Shown one piece after another: positions 44,393 to 53,378 of a stretch of 64,000 bases of DNA. Where the stretch lies: positions 4,728,334-4,792,333 of the forward strand of contig NZ_CP037422.1 of NCBI RefSeq assembly GCF_007748175.1, given 5' to 3'. The translations under genes were made by a program, and so were the position numbers. The notes under the pieces were generated by a model. That model was not told the DNA's origin and ran no database searches. It saw nothing but the letters and a program-made list of their open reading frames with translations. How positions within the stretch are numbered: the first letter of the stretch is position 1; each line of letters opens with the position of its first letter. The DNA comes from Gimesia aquarii (GTDB lineage: Bacteria; Planctomycetota; Planctomycetia; Planctomycetales; Planctomycetaceae).

Positions 44393-44848
44393 TTATTTAC
44401 AGTGTTTGGAAGCGTTCGTGCCTAGCGTATTCGTAAGCGATTTCTCTGATGAATCGTCTGATAAAATCCGCATGCCAGATGTCACAGCAGGCACGTCCCA
44501 GACTTCGACAACACGACTGCCCTCAAATCGCCAGATCAGCGCGACGTCAAACTCCACCTCACGTCTACACCAGGTAGTTCGGTTTCGCGTATGCATTAAT
44601 AGCAGTTCATCGCCTACGGGGTGTGCGTGTATCACTTCAACGTTTAACGAGTAGTTCTGCGTATTGAGTATGCGCTGAAAGAAAAGATTGAGACCTTCGA
44701 CGCCGTGTACTTCACCTCGTTGCTCTGGCAACTCGGCGTTCTCATAATGCCAAATCAAGTCAGGCGAAAAGCATTCCTTACATGCGTCCAAATTGGAAAT
44801 ATCAATTTTTGAAAGTGTGTCGAGCATCTCATTGAGCTGGTGTGTCAT
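44393..44848 (-). CDS. NTF2-fold (SnoaL-like) protein
   Basis: The ATG at 44848 (MTHQLNEMLDTLSKIDIS) has AGGA upstream; the frame extends to 44887. The 151-residue protein shows the nuclear transport factor 2 pattern: CFSPDLIWHYENAELPEQRGEVHGVEGLNLFFQRIL, YSLNVEVIHAHPVGDELLLMHTRNRT and the C-terminal LIWRFEGSRVVEVWDVPA. It probably binds a small hydrophobic substrate or acts as a non-catalytic subunit. It is paired with the alpha/beta hydrolase. Confidence 0.8.
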   Translation of the reverse strand: MTHQLNEMLDTLSKIDISNLDACKECFSPDLIWHYENAELPEQRGEVHGVEGLNLFFQRILNTQNYSLNVEVIHAHPVGDELLLMHTRNRTTWCRREVEFDVALIWRFEGSRVVEVWDVPAVTSGMRILSDDSSEKSLTNTLGTNASKHCK

Positions 44849-44881
44849 TATAGAAATCCTGTTTCCGAGAATGTTGTTGTA

Positions 44882-44903
44882 AGTCATAGATTTGACTATG
44901 ACT
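44882..44903. promoter_or_regulatory. Dyad upstream of NTF2-like gene
   Basis: Perfect 8-bp arms AGTCATAG and CTATGACT flank a 6-base centre (ATTTGA). It lies about 33 bases upstream of the NTF2 start and is a candidate operator. The half-site differs from the TGAGA sites downstream. Confidence 0.45.
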
Positions 44904-45081
44904 GCCTCCTATACTTCCTACGCCGTTTTGGGAAGCGTTCGTGGCTACCCTGTTAACACACTGTGGCTATTTCTGGCGGCGTAACAGCAAACAAGTAAAT
45001 GAATTAAGTGCATATGTTTTTTGAGAGTCGGTGCACTGATGGCTTGTACGACAAGTTATAGACACGGATGAAACCAGGGAA

Positions 45082-46392
45082 ATGGATACTCAAATTCAGA
45101 CGTTTATATCAAGGTTTATCAATACATCATCAAGTCGCATTGCTTACCACGGAATTGAGGATACCGATATGTTGCGGATGCTCAAATCGGAGGCGGCACG
45201 TCTGCTGGAAAATGGTGGTCCCGAAAGCGAGGCGATAGCATTACGCGAATATATTTTAAGTTATCGCAGGGAAGCGCACGCGACACGCACATCCAACAAA
45301 CGCAACTTGAACGTAGTCAATGTCAATCAGATTGAATTGAACCCGTTTCCCACCGCGTCTTCTCACTTGATCACCGAAATGATTGATAATGCCGTACAAC
45401 GCTTTGCGACGGCAAAACAGAAGAAATGTTTTTTTGCAGTGCGGGGTGGGATGGGGCAGGCACAGTATGGGCGCACGCGCCGACCTCCCATTTCACGGGC
45501 GAGAGTGACCAAACTCATACAGGCGGCCACGGATTGGGGATTGGCTGGAGCATTAGTGATTGCGTGCGAGGAGAAAACTCCTGAAGCCACCTTAGCGATA
45601 TTGTCGCCAGGCTTTGAGCTCTATCGACCGCTGTGCCAGAATGTCATTTCAAAATTCGAGATGATTTGTGCCTTTCCCAATAAATACAAAGTCGACATCG
45701 AAAAGATCAAAACCGGGTTTATGGTGTTATGGCAGCAATCCATTTCTCTTCTGCTTGATACCGCACGAGGTTCCATCAAGTCACAGGAGTTGTTGCTGAC
45801 GACACCCGTAGCAAGCTTAATTCTATTGATCGCCGGTCGTTGGAAAGGTTGGCTGACTTCACAGATAGTACATGACCTGCAACGTGAATCCGAGAGCCTC
45901 TCGTCTCATTCAATGGTCGAACGAATCTTTGCTTTGATGCTCTCCTATGGCAATGCCGACGACAAGCTCATCAAATTTTTGGGATCGAGCAAGATGAAGG
46001 ATGTCGAGATTGCATCTGTTAACTTGTTTGTAAATCGGAATCGCAAATGGACAGATAGCTTGCTGCGCGATGGAGATGTCAGCAAAGTGGTTGATAAAAT
46101 GAACGCGAATCCTCAGCAGGGAATTGCGGATTTGGCACCTGCTTCCATTGCGATCATGGGTGAGCCGGGGCGACAACTCAGTCCAGGATTATCACTGATG
46201 GTGATGACTTGGATCGAGCGGGCACTCATGTATTTCAAGCAGGATCAAAGTCCGGAATCGGCTGCGATGATGTTACGGGCTTGCGAATCACTCGAACGTT
46301 ACAAATACAAATGGAGTAGGGACCAACCAGCTACCCAATTCGGAGAGTCATTGCATGACGAAATCATGAAAGAACTTCAGATCCGAAAATGA
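45082..46392 (+). CDS. Unrecognised 436-residue protein
   Basis: ATG with AGGG upstream. The sequence is soluble and helical-rich; it has a basic central region (FFAVRGGMGQAQYGRTRRPPISRARVTKLI) followed by long helices such as LWQQSISLLLDTARGSI and VHDLQRESESLSSHSM. No motif of a known enzyme is apparent and no signal peptide is present. No operon partner: a 250-base gap before it and a convergent gene after it. Codon pattern looks normal for the window. Confidence 0.6.
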   Translation: MDTQIQTFISRFINTSSSRIAYHGIEDTDMLRMLKSEAARLLENGGPESEAIALREYILSYRREAHATRTSNKRNLNVVNVNQIELNPFPTASSHLITEMIDNAVQRFATAKQKKCFFAVRGGMGQAQYGRTRRPPISRARVTKLIQAATDWGLAGALVIACEEKTPEATLAILSPGFELYRPLCQNVISKFEMICAFPNKYKVDIEKIKTGFMVLWQQSISLLLDTARGSIKSQELLLTTPVASLILLIAGRWKGWLTSQIVHDLQRESESLSSHSMVERIFALMLSYGNADDKLIKFLGSSKMKDVEIASVNLFVNRNRKWTDSLLRDGDVSKVVDKMNANPQQGIADLAPASIAIMGEPGRQLSPGLSLMVMTWIERALMYFKQDQSPESAAMMLRACESLERYKYKWSRDQPATQFGESLHDEIMKELQIRK

Positions 46393-46472
46393 CTCATAAA
46401 CTGACATCAAGCCAAGTGCGGGCGCACGACTTTGAAACTACGAAATCGCCAGATTAAGTTCTGTAGTAGACA

Positions 46473-46940
46473 TTAGAGGTCAAGGTTGTTGGTTTGGATT
46501 AGGGAGAGGTAAGGCTCAATGTTGTGATCAACAGAGTCGGACCAAAATCGCGATTGATCAAATTGTGACCGAAGATAATCGATCAAGACGATTTCCCCTT
46601 CGCGTTCCCGTTTTAGAACATCTTCGATTTTTTCGGTCAGTGCTCCACAGCCGATGGCAAGATATTCGATGAATGTAGGTGCTAAGAGTGAATACGGTTC
46701 ATCAAAGTCCATGGGACCAATCTGAATCACAGGTGAATGATCGCGAATCTCTCCATCAATCTTGAGAATCGCATAATGAACTCCATCGCATCCCATGCAG
46801 GCAAAAACAACAGCGTTCATGGGTGTCGCCCGGTAATCGTAGGATTCACTTGGTGGATACTCGATGCATTCATCGCCAAGTATACCACGATGGTTAGTCA
46901 TCTGTGAGAGCGCAGTAATGAAGGTGGCGAAATGCGACAT
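46473..46940 (-). CDS. Hypothetical protein, possibly SUKH superfamily
   Basis: The product is about 155 residues (start MSHFATFITALSQM; an earlier ATG at 46949 is possible). The section AVVFACMGCDGVHYAILKIDGEIRDHSPVIQIGPMDFDEPYSLLAPTFIEYLAIGC recalls the TG-x-DG-x-H region of SMI1/KNR4-like proteins. Placement is tentative. It converges with the unrecognised 436-residue protein gene. If a SUKH member, it could be an immunity or adaptor protein. Confidence 0.5.
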   Translation of the reverse strand: MSHFATFITALSQMTNHRGILGDECIEYPPSESYDYRATPMNAVVFACMGCDGVHYAILKIDGEIRDHSPVIQIGPMDFDEPYSLLAPTFIEYLAIGCGALTEKIEDVLKREREGEIVLIDYLRSQFDQSRFWSDSVDHNIEPYLSLIQTNNLDL

Positions 46941-46949
46941 AACAACCAA

Positions 46950-47275
46950 GGTGTTTTTAATTGCCTCAACATGACGAACTTATTACTTTGTGGAAGTACT
47001 CCATCATAGAATATCAGATAAAAAAATCGTACCAAACGGGATCTGTCTGTCAACATAAAATTCGAACCATCACCATGCATTCCCAGGAGAATATAGGGAG
47101 TTGTCTAGTGGAGTGCCATTTTTGAATTATGGGGTGATAGAGATCATGGAAGTGCGACAACGGAGCATGTAAACAACACTTCCAACCCTCAATTTCGAGC
47201 TTGCCAAAGTACTAGTTTCAAGGCCCATAACGTCGACCGCATTTATTTGTTAGCAGATGTGTCTCAACTGACGAT
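46950..47275. other. Gap without recognised gene
   Basis: This stretch between two minus-strand hypothetical genes contains only short frames. I see no dyad or RNA gene. Confidence 0.35.
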
Positions 47276-47869
47276 TCAGGCACCAGCAATGAGATCACGC
47301 GATTGACCTGCAACAATCTGAAGTGATTCGGTTAGAGTTTCGTGAAAGTCTATTAAGTCGGGGTCGGTAATAACTGAAGCATCGACGTTGGACAAAGAGT
47401 TGCTTAATTCTTTCACTTCATCTGCAGACAACCACGAAAAGACACAACCGTCGTAATCAATTCCTCTGCCACGGAAAGGACGGCCATCGTCAAGGTATCC
47501 CAGGCTTTTCCGAGACTGTCGTGAAATGTGTCGTTTGACCAGTTTGCGATAGGGGGGCCAAACATGTGAATGTTTCCACCCTTCATTGAATGGCAAATCA
47601 AAATCGGGGGAAAGTTCTAGATATTGAGCGAGGTGTTCGAGCACATGAATCCAGCAGCCGGGTTCTTTTTTGGGTGGTGACACGCAGGTGATCATTTCTT
47701 CGACAGCTTCCCGGAACTCGGGATCATCTTCGTCTTCATCTTCGTAATCAAGATCACCACGCAGGTACGACTTTATTACACCCTCGACGACGGCTCGATC
47801 TCCAGACGCAATACACGTCCGAATCGGTTCGATTGACGTTACAGAGAAGAAGTGATCACGCATTGACAT
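47276..47869 (-). CDS. Hypothetical acidic protein
   Basis: The 197-residue protein has a GAGAGG ribosome binding site. It contains an acidic stretch (LDYEDEDEDDPEF, about residues 40-52) and the motif GCWIHVLEHLAQYLEL, then EGWKHSHVWPPYRKLVKRHI and RGIDYDGCVFSWLSADEV. I think the pattern belongs to a family found in planctomycetes and actinobacteria, but I cannot name it with confidence. No signal peptide or membrane span. Confidence 0.55.
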   Translation of the reverse strand: MSMRDHFFSVTSIEPIRTCIASGDRAVVEGVIKSYLRGDLDYEDEDEDDPEFREAVEEMITCVSPPKKEPGCWIHVLEHLAQYLELSPDFDLPFNEGWKHSHVWPPYRKLVKRHISRQSRKSLGYLDDGRPFRGRGIDYDGCVFSWLSADEVKELSNSLSNVDASVITDPDLIDFHETLTESLQIVAGQSRDLIAGA

Positions 47870-48036
47870 TGAGAATATCCTCTCGTTCTTACCTACTCAC
47901 TCTTTATTATCATAAAATGATTCTGAATCACAACCATTCATGTGAGGTTCTTGACAGGTTATTTCACTTTGGTACGATTCTTCCTAATTATTGCAGAATA
48001 AAAAATTGGGACAGCGTATTTTGGTATTAGCAAGGG

Positions 48037-48771
48037 ATGAATATCAAGACGATGAATAAGCATCAAGAAACCTATATGACTATAGAGGAGTTAGGGGCGA
48101 GCTGTCCTGATTATCATCCTACATTTGATTTTTCTACAACTTATATTGACTCATCCCATGAGTTTTTCGCAAATTGTCCTGTTAAAAATGGCACACTGAT
48201 TCAAGTAAAAAATAGTGGATGGCGTTTGCGGAAATTCATACCAGGATGGTTACATCGAGCTGATGCGTTGAAATTGTATGAACTAGCTTATTTTGTCCGG
48301 GGGGACATTTTGGAGCTTGGATCGTATCGCGGGTTAAGCACAACAATTTTAGCTGAGGCTGCGCAGCATTCACCATCGCCCAAGCACATTTATAGCGTTG
48401 ACATGAGTCTAAAATGTGTCAAACGAACTCGCAGTAATCTGCGTAGGAAAGGATTGCAGCAAGGGGTCACAACGATCTGTGATGAGGGGACCAATGCCGT
48501 CAGAAATTTCAAGGCTGAAGGACGGCAGTTTGAATTTGCTTTCATAGATCATTCACATGCCTATGACCCGGTATATAGTGTGTGTCGTGAGTTAGACACC
48601 GTGATGCAACCAGGGGGGTTTTGTCTGTTTCATGATTTCAACGATCCTCGAAATCGCGAATCGGATAACCGTGACTATGGGGTCTATCAGGCGGTGACCG
48701 AGGGGTTAGATCCCGCCAAGTTCGAATTCTATGGAATCTATGGATGTACTGCGTTGTACAGAGTGCTATAG
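48037..48771 (+). CDS. Class I SAM-dependent methyltransferase, CmcI-like
   Basis: The 244-residue protein has motif I ILELGSYRGLSTTILAEAA, strand 2 IYSVDMSLKCVKRTRSNL and FAFIDHSHAYDPVYSVCRELDTVMQPGGFCLFHDFN, which is the H/D-containing pattern of Methyltransf_24 proteins. AAGGG precedes the ATG. The acceptor could be a sugar or a hydroxyl group of a natural product; not assigned. It is adjacent to a divergent and a convergent gene, so no operon context. Confidence 0.88.
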   Translation: MNIKTMNKHQETYMTIEELGASCPDYHPTFDFSTTYIDSSHEFFANCPVKNGTLIQVKNSGWRLRKFIPGWLHRADALKLYELAYFVRGDILELGSYRGLSTTILAEAAQHSPSPKHIYSVDMSLKCVKRTRSNLRRKGLQQGVTTICDEGTNAVRNFKAEGRQFEFAFIDHSHAYDPVYSVCRELDTVMQPGGFCLFHDFNDPRNRESDNRDYGVYQAVTEGLDPAKFEFYGIYGCTALYRVL

Positions 48772-48929
48772 GAGTATAAATTGGTATCTGAAATTCTTCT
48801 ACCGGCGTGGGATGACCTTTATCACAACAAGTATTAAAACGCTCGATTCCAAAAGCGAAAGCGTCTCACGAGAGAAAACACAACGTCTTTTTTGATTCCA
48901 GAATCCTTAAAAGTAGCTGAATTTACAAA

Positions 48930-48953
48930 AACTCCACGCTAAATTGTGGAGTT
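48930..48953 (-). terminator. Intrinsic terminator overlapping gene end
   Basis: Perfect 8-bp arms AACTCCAC (48930-48937) and GTGGAGTT (48946-48953) enclose the TAG stop of the SMP-30 gene (48939-48941). On the minus strand the stem is followed by TTTTGTAAAT. The terminator therefore includes the coding end. Confidence 0.75.
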
Positions 48954-49871
48954 GCTTCCCAATCGATTGCATAGCTGACCGCGGACTCCGGGTTTCAATG
49001 CCCAGAGGTTGCCTTCGTGTGGGTTATTGTTGAGATAATCCGGGCTCATTGTGAAGCGTGCTGAAGTGACAAACAGCGTTTCTAAATTGTCTCCGCCGAA
49101 CGTGCAGCTTGTGGGCCAGGTGCAGGGCAAATCAACGATCCGATCAATACTCCCATCGGGGGCATAGCGAACAAGACAGCCTCCGCCAGCAACACGGCAG
49201 TTCCACAAGAATCCTTCGTCATCCAGACAGGAACCATCGGGGCTGCCTCGTTCAAAGGCGGGAGCAAACAGGTTCCGGTCGGAAAGTGTCTTTGTTTTAT
49301 CATCGTATCGAAACGTGTAGATCTTATTGGCCAGGGAGTCAGCAGTTAAAAAACGACCGTTGTCGGCCCACGCCATGGTGTTGGTGATACCATAAATATT
49401 TTCGGTCAGCCTTTGTAACTCGCCATTGGGAGTGACTCGATAATAAGCACCAAGGCTCGCGGTGACCTCCTTGGGACTACCGTTTAAATGTAAATTGTTC
49501 TGCATTGTTCCTACCCAATATGAGCCATCCGGGGCAACCATGCATTCGTTGATCCGATTGTCGGGTTGGTCGGGTTCTACTTCCAAAAAAGTGGTGAAAT
49601 GTTTGTCAAAATCCCACCAGCAAATTTCTTTCGATAAACTAACAATGGCGCCTTTGTCTTCCCGTAGTCCCAGCGATGTGATGAAGTCAGGAGTTGGCCA
49701 GACTTTGTGTTGGCCTGTCGTCAATTGGAGCCTGTGAATACATTTACCGACGATGTCGATCCAGATGAGATTTCCGTTACGGTCATCCCAGATAATGCTT
49801 TCGCCTACGACATCCTGTGAATCGAAAACAGATTTAACTGACATTTGGTTATCACTCTGTGAGGGAGTCAT
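48939..49871 (-). CDS. SMP-30/gluconolactonase-like lactonase
   Basis: The 310-residue protein has the family signature: VVGESIIWDDRNGNLIWIDIVGKCIHRL, the metal-binding region RINECMVAPDGSYWVGTMQ (Asn and Glu/Asp ligands) and ITNTMAWADNGRFLTADSLANKIYTF with GSPDGSCLDDEGFLWNCRV. SMP-30 enzymes open aldonolactones in sugar acid metabolism and need a divalent cation. Start uncertain: ATG 49844 is possible. No sugar kinase or dehydrogenase gene lies next to it. Confidence 0.88.
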   Translation of the reverse strand: MTPSQSDNQMSVKSVFDSQDVVGESIIWDDRNGNLIWIDIVGKCIHRLQLTTGQHKVWPTPDFITSLGLREDKGAIVSLSKEICWWDFDKHFTTFLEVEPDQPDNRINECMVAPDGSYWVGTMQNNLHLNGSPKEVTASLGAYYRVTPNGELQRLTENIYGITNTMAWADNGRFLTADSLANKIYTFRYDDKTKTLSDRNLFAPAFERGSPDGSCLDDEGFLWNCRVAGGGCLVRYAPDGSIDRIVDLPCTWPTSCTFGGDNLETLFVTSARFTMSPDYLNNNPHEGNLWALKPGVRGQLCNRLGSNSTI

Positions 49872-49883
49872 TTCAATGACAAT

Positions 49884-50417
49884 CTAGTCGACACCAATCC
49901 AAGTATACGAGATACGTCCTGTAGATTTGTTAAAATAAACATCTTCGGTTTCGGTAGCAAATTGCTTTGAAAATTTGCGGTGAAAATGTTGTGTTTTTCC
50001 AATGTCGGGCATTCGTTTTATTTTATGTTTGACTATCTGGTCAAGAGTTTTCTGATTGGCTATGAATGACAGGGTAACCTTTCCATAATCACCAAGAATC
50101 CATTGTGACGATTTCAGGTTATGGACAATTGAAGGTGGAGGAAATCCGAGTTGTCTTTCGAACACTGCTGATGGGCGTGAACTAACAAAGAAAAAGGCAA
50201 CCAGACAACAGCAATAAACAACAAACGTTGCGATGATCCATCTAGCTTTCCTTTGTTTACCAAACAGTGTGAGTACGCAGGTAACAAGCGCAGCGATTCC
50301 GGCGAAGGTGATTACAAACAAAACTAGCAGAAATAGGACATTCAGAAACACCATATAGCAATAGATCCCACCAGATGATAATCCCACCAGATGATAAATT
50401 GTAAAAAATCGTATCAA
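49884..50417 (-). CDS. Hypothetical membrane protein with leader duplication
   Basis: The longest frame is 177 residues; the ATG at 50354 (MVFLNVLFLLVLFVITFAG) is an alternative. Two membrane spans are visible (VFLNVLFLLVLFVITFAGIAALVTCVLTLFG and WIIATFVVYCCCLVAFFFVS), followed by a soluble domain with VERQLGFPPPSIVHNLKSSQWILGDYGKVTLSF. A 16-bp tandem repeat (50365-50396) sits in the sequence before the second start and would change the N-terminal frame. I do not recognise the family. Confidence 0.55.
   Translation of the reverse strand: MIRFFTIYHLVGLSSGGIYCYMVFLNVLFLLVLFVITFAGIAALVTCVLTLFGKQRKARWIIATFVVYCCCLVAFFFVSSRPSAVFERQLGFPPPSIVHNLKSSQWILGDYGKVTLSFIANQKTLDQIVKHKIKRMPDIGKTQHFHRKFSKQFATETEDVYFNKSTGRISYTWIGVD
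50365..50396 (-). repeat. 16-bp tandem duplication
   Basis: ATCCCACCAGATGATA is present twice in direct tandem. Since 16 is not a multiple of three, the event shifts any frame across it. Confidence 0.85.
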
Positions 50418-50999
50418 AGTGGCTTAGGCTGTCAATATCGGTCCTTAAATAAGTCATTCAGCTAAAAATGATTGGTTGATCAACATGTCTAAGTGAATGT
50501 CTGGATCTGTATCAAAACTCTAGGGATTGATGAATAAGGACTCATCATGTTTTTCGTTTAAAAACTACTTGACCGACTCACTCTGGTTGTAATACTGCTG
50601 GCAAGATGGATCATAATTTGCGATTCATGAAATCTTCATCAAAATCACATGCGAAACTCGCCAATACTAGCGATCCTCCCGCCAAGAAAAAATAATTTGA
50701 TCTCAATACCGTTAAGTCAATAAACTCTTTCAGTACCATTGGCGCATAACTTAATAGAAAAGAATCCAAACTTATAGGTAGGATTGTTTAGAGGTAATGA
50801 ACCAATAGAAATCGTGCTGTTTATGAGTTCAAAGATCAGGCAGCTATTCGTGGACAGAATAAGTGATTGGTTGTTAAAGTATGAAAGTATGTTGAAGTCA
50901 GGGAAGACTAAAATCGGTTCCTGATTTCTTTGTTGAATCATGTGTGCCAATCTCTGTGTGTGGTGAAAATGACAGAGTAGCAATATTTGAGGAAATAAC
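50418..50999. other. Gap upstream of phosphoketolase
   Basis: No gene seen. Expected to contain the promoter of the phosphoketolase-acetate kinase operon, but I could not fix clear boxes. AT-rich with no dyad of note. Confidence 0.4.
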
Positions 51000-53369
51000 A
51001 TGTCAGATCCCCTCTCTCCCGAAGAACTAGACCTCATCAATGCATACTGGCGGGCCGCAAATTATTTGTCAATCGGCCAGATTTATCTTTTCAAAAATCC
51101 GCTACTGAAAGAACCGTTACACAAGGAACATGTAAAACCTCGTTTGCTCGGTCATTGGGGAACAACACCGGGGTTGAATTTTATCTATGCACATCTCAAT
51201 CGTATTATCAAACAACATGAGCTTAATGTTATGTTTGTTACCGGACCCGGGCATGGCGGACCTGGACTTGTGGCGAATACCTATTTAGAGGGTACCTATA
51301 CCGAACATTATCCCAATATTACACAAGATGAAGCCGGAATGAAGCGACTGTTTAAACAGTTCAGTTTTCCCGGTGGTATTCCCAGCCATGTCGCTCCCGA
51401 GACACCGGGGAGTATTCATGAAGGGGGTGAATTAGGTTACGCGTTGTCGCACGCGTATGGCGCTGCATTTGATAATCCAGGTCTGATTGTTGCCTGTGTG
51501 ATTGGGGATGGTGAAGCAGAAACAGGTCCGCTGGCTACCAGCTGGCACTCGAACAAATTTTTGAATCCCGAGCGCGACGGAGTCGTTTTGCCGATCCTGC
51601 ATTTGAATGGATATAAAATTGCCAATCCGACCGTTCTGGCGCGCATCAGTCATGAGGAACTGGATCACCTTTTGCGTGGCTATGGCTATAATCCCTATTA
51701 TGTCGAAGGCCGAGACCCTGAGAAAATGCACCAGCTCATGGCTGCGAGCATGGATCATGTCACTCAGGAGATTCGAGACATTGTCTCAAAAGCCCGACAG
51801 GACCCCGGTTTTATACGTCCCCGCTGGCCCATGATTGTTCTCCGAACACCTAAAGGCTGGACTTGTCCTAAGGAAGTCGATGGTTTGCCGGTCGAAGACA
51901 GCTGGCGAAGCCATCAGGTGCCCCTGGGGCAGATGCATGAGAATCCAGAACACTTGAAGTTGCTCGAACAGTGGATGCAGAGTTACAAGCCCGAAGAACT
52001 GTTTGACGAGCAGGGTTGTCTCAGAAAAGAGATTGCCGATCTTGCGCCGAGTGGCGAACTGCGAATGGGAGCCAACCCACATGCGAATGGGGGGACTCTT
52101 TTAAAACGATTGAGGTTACCAGACTTCCGGGATTATGCCGTTGAAGTTCCTTATCCAGGAAGTGTGAAAGGGGAAGCAACACGCGTCCAAGGTAAGTTCA
52201 TTCGCGATGTGATGCAGCTCAATCTTGAATCACGAAATTTTCGCATCTTCAGTCCAGACGAGAACGCTTCGAATCGCTGGGCCAACGTATTTGAGGTGGC
52301 GGGCCGTGGTTTTGTGGGTGAAATCTTACCGACTGATGACCACCTTTCGCCTGAGGGCCGTGTGATGGAAATGCTTTCGGAGCACCAGTGTCAGGGTTGG
52401 TTGGAAGGTTATCTACTAACGGGACGCCATGGCTTTTTTAATTGCTATGAAGCATTTATTCATATTATCGACTCGATGTTTAATCAACACGCTAAATGGC
52501 TCAAGGTTTCGAAAGAAATTCCCTGGCGACGTCCTATCGCTTCGTTAAATTATCTCTTGTCATCACATGTCTGGCGGCAGGACCATAATGGATTCAGTCA
52601 TCAAGATCCCGGATTTATTGACCATGTCGTTAACAAGAAGGCTGAGATCATTCGTGTCTATCTGCCACCCGATGCGAATTGTCTGCTTTCGATTACCGAC
52701 CATTGTCTGCGCAGCCGGGATTATGTAAACGTTGTCGTGGCCGGCAAACAACCTTCGCCCCAATGGCTGTCTATGGAACAAGCCATCAAGCACACTGCAG
52801 CAGGAATTAGCATTTGGGACTGGGCGAGCAGTGATCAGGGAAGTGAACCCGATGTCGTTCTGGGATGTTGTGGTGATGTGCCGACGCTTGAAACGCTGGC
52901 GGCCGTCGATATCATTCGGCAAGAGTTGCCTGAGTTGAAGGTCCGCGTCATCAATGTTGTCAACTTGATGAAACTCCAATCTCCCCGTGAACATCCCCAC
53001 GCTCTGTCGGATACAGATTTCGATAGCCTGTTCACAACGAATAAGCCAATCATTTTTGCGTTCCATGGCTATCCCTGGTTAATCCATCGATTAACGTATC
53101 GCAGAACAAATCATAAAAATCTTCATGTCCGTGGTTATAAGGAAGAGGGAACGACAACAACGCCCTTTGACATGGTTGTGCTGAATGATCTCGATCGCTT
53201 TCATCTTGTGCAAGATGTGATTGACCGTGTTCCCAACCTTGGGGCTAAAGCTGCCTATTTAAAGCAAGCGATGCGCGACAAACTGATCGAACACAAGCAG
53301 TACATAAGAGAGTATGGCGAAGATATGCCCGAAGTTCTCAATTGGACGTGGTCGGGAAGGGAAGAGTAA
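51000..53369 (+). CDS. xfp: Phosphoketolase (xylulose-5-P/fructose-6-P)
   Basis: The 789-residue protein is a full-length phosphoketolase, the normal length for the family. It splits xylulose-5-phosphate or fructose-6-phosphate with phosphate to acetyl phosphate plus glyceraldehyde-3-P or erythrose-4-P. Typical segments are present: [23 protein letters not shown] near the N-terminus, [45 protein letters not shown] (thiamine diphosphate/Mg site) and [28 protein letters not shown]. The acetate kinase gene follows at a gap of nine bases, making a compact operon. Confidence 0.95.
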   Translation: MSDPLSPEELDLINAYWRAANYLSIGQIYLFKNPLLKEPLHKEHVKPRLLGHWGTTPGLNFIYAHLNRIIKQHELNVMFVTGPGHGGPGLVANTYLEGTYTEHYPNITQDEAGMKRLFKQFSFPGGIPSHVAPETPGSIHEGGELGYALSHAYGAAFDNPGLIVACVIGDGEAETGPLATSWHSNKFLNPERDGVVLPILHLNGYKIANPTVLARISHEELDHLLRGYGYNPYYVEGRDPEKMHQLMAASMDHVTQEIRDIVSKARQDPGFIRPRWPMIVLRTPKGWTCPKEVDGLPVEDSWRSHQVPLGQMHENPEHLKLLEQWMQSYKPEELFDEQGCLRKEIADLAPSGELRMGANPHANGGTLLKRLRLPDFRDYAVEVPYPGSVKGEATRVQGKFIRDVMQLNLESRNFRIFSPDENASNRWANVFEVAGRGFVGEILPTDDHLSPEGRVMEMLSEHQCQGWLEGYLLTGRHGFFNCYEAFIHIIDSMFNQHAKWLKVSKEIPWRRPIASLNYLLSSHVWRQDHNGFSHQDPGFIDHVVNKKAEIIRVYLPPDANCLLSITDHCLRSRDYVNVVVAGKQPSPQWLSMEQAIKHTAAGISIWDWASSDQGSEPDVVLGCCGDVPTLETLAAVDIIRQELPELKVRVINVVNLMKLQSPREHPHALSDTDFDSLFTTNKPIIFAFHGYPWLIHRLTYRRTNHKNLHVRGYKEEGTTTTPFDMVVLNDLDRFHLVQDVIDRVPNLGAKAAYLKQAMRDKLIEHKQYIREYGEDMPEVLNWTWSGREE

Positions 53370-53378
53370 GGTTTTTTG

